Below are positions 1 through 64,000 of a stretch of 64,000 bases of DNA, piece after piece; the stretch's first letter is position 1, and each line of letters begins with the position of its first letter. The DNA is from Branchiostoma floridae. Its lineage: Eukaryota > Chordata > Leptocardii > Amphioxiformes > Branchiostomatidae. The notes below the pieces were generated by a model that ran no database searches, was not told the DNA's origin, and saw nothing but the letters and a program-made list of their open reading frames with translations. The DNA is taken from the NCBI RefSeq assembly GCF_000003815.2, contig NC_049995.1:8186441-8250440 (forward strand). Reading direction: 5' to 3'. The translations under genes were made by a program, and so were the position numbers.

Positions 1-180
1 CCCAGCTTTTGATACTATCTTATGCTACCGTAGCTTGGAGATTACATAAGCAGTGTTTGTTAAAGGAGATAATTCAGAATATCCGAATTTTAAGAAAGAT
101 GATATTCAATCATAGCCCCAAATCGAGTTGTGCACACTACACCCTTCACAGGCAGAGAAAAGCAGAATGGGTATATTGTC

Positions 181-332
181 GATGTAGGTTAGACATCCAG
201 GTACATGTAGTAAGATACGCCAAAAAGAAGTTACTCAAGCAACTGGATATGGTTTGAAAATTTTATCTGAAACGTCTGACCTTTTCCAAAACCATCTCCA
301 GTTGCTTGAGTAACTACTTTTTGGCAGAATGG
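181..332. repeat. Foldback repeat family (ACTCAAGCAACTGGATATGG)
   Basis: Arms at about 228-255 and 287-315 are inverted copies around ACTCAAGCAACTGGATATGG. The family recurs at about 2319-2352, 4868-4950, 14912-15205, 53576-53910, 61655-61710 and 63360-63463. Its outer signature is TTAGACATCCAGGTA. Confidence 0.7.
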
Positions 333-791
333 GTATAGCATCCATGGCTGGAATACAGCCCGTTCAGTTACGCCTCCTTGCAGATCTTAGCAGAAATACA
401 TTTTATTATGCACCTATAAATATTGCATCAATGACATCATACATTGAAAAAGGGAATGGTAACGTTACCAGTATGTTCCTTGAGAAGTGTTATGCTTTGG
501 TTTATATTCAGACCCTGAAATCTGGGCCCTAAACCCTAATACAATTTTGTACATGTCCATATAAAATTCTTTATCTACAAAGTTAATGAATATGGATGAT
601 ATGATTGCATATAATACAGTGAGTCCATGTTTTTAAGATGAGATAGAAATAGCAATGTCATAGTAAGGGCAAATGTCAAAGCATTAATTTCCGCTAGAAA
701 TACAAAGCCAATGGTTCTGCCTCCCGATAGCAATTATTTGCCCCCTGTTTTCTCTACTACTTTCTGCTCTACTTCCTGCACAGTCGGCTCC

Positions 792-800
792 ACTTCCGGT
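792..800 (+). promoter_or_regulatory. ETS-type core-promoter motif upstream of ASAP start
   Basis: ACTTCCGGT lies 67 bp upstream of the start codon. CTTCCGG is the classic ETS/GABP site in TATA-less animal promoters. A second weaker ETS-like core (CTTCCTG) lies just upstream at about 772-778. No TATA box is obvious nearby. The transcription start itself cannot be read from the sequence. Confidence 0.4.
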
Positions 801-866
801 TTCAATCCAGGGCGCATCCATGTTTAATTCACCCGATTTTGGTTGATTTTGCCCCAAATTTTCGCC

Positions 867-62927
<62,061 letters not shown>

Positions 62928-62949
62928 GTGAGAATCTAAGACTTTGTTC

Positions 62950-63130
62950 CATAACACTAGTTCACCTTTATCCATGGGGTAACCTATATCCATTGCTTTT
63001 AAAAGGATATTTTGGGATATCGATTTGACGGATGATGGTTTCAAGATGCAATATCTTGAAAACATTGCAGTCTGAAACAACAGTCTGTCAACTTGAAGGT
63101 GATATCGCTAAATACTTAGTACCCTGTAAC
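62950..63130. mobile_element. AACGCTAG MITE copy 8 (right end missing)
   Basis: CATAACACTAGTTCACC followed by ATGGGGTAACCTATATCC. It lacks the right terminus and starts 22 bp after the exon 24 donor. Confidence 0.7.
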
Positions 63131-63463
63131 ACTCCAAATACCATATTAAATCCCTGCAAACATACAATGCAGCTAAAGTTCCAATACAGTTCTCTCTACA
63201 AAACCACAGTCAATGTTGCCATCAACGATTTGGCAAATTTTGAATTGCAGGAAGGAGTTAGCATAACTCCTTAAACTTTGTACCGAAGTTGGCTGTCTTT
63301 TTGTTTTTTGTTGCACATGAAAGGGTCTACCTTCACATCTACACCAAATAATATTGTAGCTACATGTATTCAAGCAACTGGATCCACTATCTTTCTGTTG
63401 TAATATCCATTCCCAGTTGCTTATTATAACTATTATTTGGTGTATCTTATACCTGGATGTCTA

Positions 63464-63563
63464 NNNNNNNNNNNNNNNNNNNNNNNNNNNNNNNNNNNNN
63501 NNNNNNNNNNNNNNNNNNNNNNNNNNNNNNNNNNNNNNNNNNNNNNNNNNNNNNNNNNNNNNN
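63464..63563. other. Assembly gap (100 N) between two repeats
   Basis: Exactly 100 Ns between a foldback-family fragment and a MITE copy. Confidence 0.95.
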
Positions 63564-63569
63564 TAGGTG

Positions 63570-63787
63570 AAACGTTAGATCGCTTTATCCGCGGGGTAAC
63601 CTATATCCGTCGTTTCTTCAAACAGGGTATCTAGGGATGTTAAGTCGACAGACGGTACAATATTTTGAAAGAATGCAATATTTTAATGCAATTTCAAACC
63701 ACCATCCATTGGCTTGATTTTCGTAAAACACCGTTTTTCATAACAACGGTTAAAGGTTATCCGCGGATAAAGGTGAACTTGCGTTAT
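63570..63787. mobile_element. AACGCTAG MITE copy 9
   Basis: AACGTTAGATCGCTTTATCC at the left (next to the gap), AAAGGTGAACTTGCGTTATA at the right. Confidence 0.75.
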
Positions 63788-64000
63788 ATCAATTTTGTGA
63801 TTAAGTGTTCCTGTCATGCTTCAAACTATCTGTACTGTGACTGCCTAGTACTTGAATGTTTGTGATTTGTGTTTACATTTATATATTATACAAACTTACA
63901 ATATTACATGTTCAAACATCATCAACTTGACATCGTGGATACAGGGGTCAAGTATTAGTATGTGTGTCATATAGTTGAATAGGGTGACCTACAATGTGTT

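Larger units (their letters stand above)
1..866. other. Region upstream of ASAP start codon
   Basis: Holds a repeat fragment shared with 2155-2275 and 43889-44018, then a foldback repeat (about 181-332). From about 690 the sequence becomes the likely ASAP promoter and 5' UTR. No protein-coding gene is supported here. Confidence 0.6.
62928..64000. other. Start of ASAP intron 24
   Basis: Contains two copies of the AACGCTAG MITE family, a foldback fragment and a 100-N gap. No further coding exon was found before the window ends. Confidence 0.6.

Overview
This is animal nuclear DNA: long introns with canonical GT-AG sites, many small DNA transposons, simple-sequence tracts and three 100-N assembly gaps. 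The repeats, plus a stand-alone contactin-associated-protein (CNTNAP)-type fibrinogen-like gene, fit a lancelet (Branchiostoma). That is an inference from recalled family distribution; no search was run.

Nearly the whole window is one plus-strand gene, an ASAP1/ASAP2 orthologue (Arf GTPase-activating protein with BAR, PH, ArfGAP, ankyrin, proline-rich and normally SH3 regions). I can place 24 in-phase coding exons from the start codon at 867 to a donor at 62927, giving 821 residues plus a split codon. The remaining proline-rich linker, the SH3 domain and the stop codon lie beyond the right edge. Exons 1-11 encode the N-terminus and BAR domain, 12-16 the linker and PH domain, 16-18 the zinc-binding ArfGAP domain, 19-22 the ankyrin repeats, and 23-24 an acidic segment and the start of the proline-rich region. 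Several in-frame splicing options are visible: an 18-nt microexon candidate in the BAR region, a diverged partial duplicate of exon 19, two in-frame acceptors for exon 12, and two same-phase donors for exon 24.

The 9.2-kb intron between exons 19 and 20 holds a second, antisense gene (58411 down to 51903). Its eight coding exons encode a secreted protein of about 374 residues: signal peptide, Cys-containing N-terminal region, leucine-heptad coiled coil, a duplicated half-module, and a CNTNAP-type fibrinogen-like domain. One extra base in its fifth exon breaks the frame, so this copy is either miscalled there or a very recent pseudogene.

Intron 1 (20 kb) carries a hAT-like MITE, a Harbinger-like MITE, a 134-bp satellite, a diverged ~215-bp tandem array and microsatellites. 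Intron 13 (11 kb) holds a 10.6-kb segment bounded by ~350-bp inverted arms packed with the 12-bp palindrome TTCCTGCAGGAA. Inside that segment are a ~3-kb long-TIR element, a hAT-like element with an 8-bp target duplication, and a broken LINE C-terminus. A MITE family ending in AACGCTAGTTCACCTTTATCC recurs about ten times across the gene.
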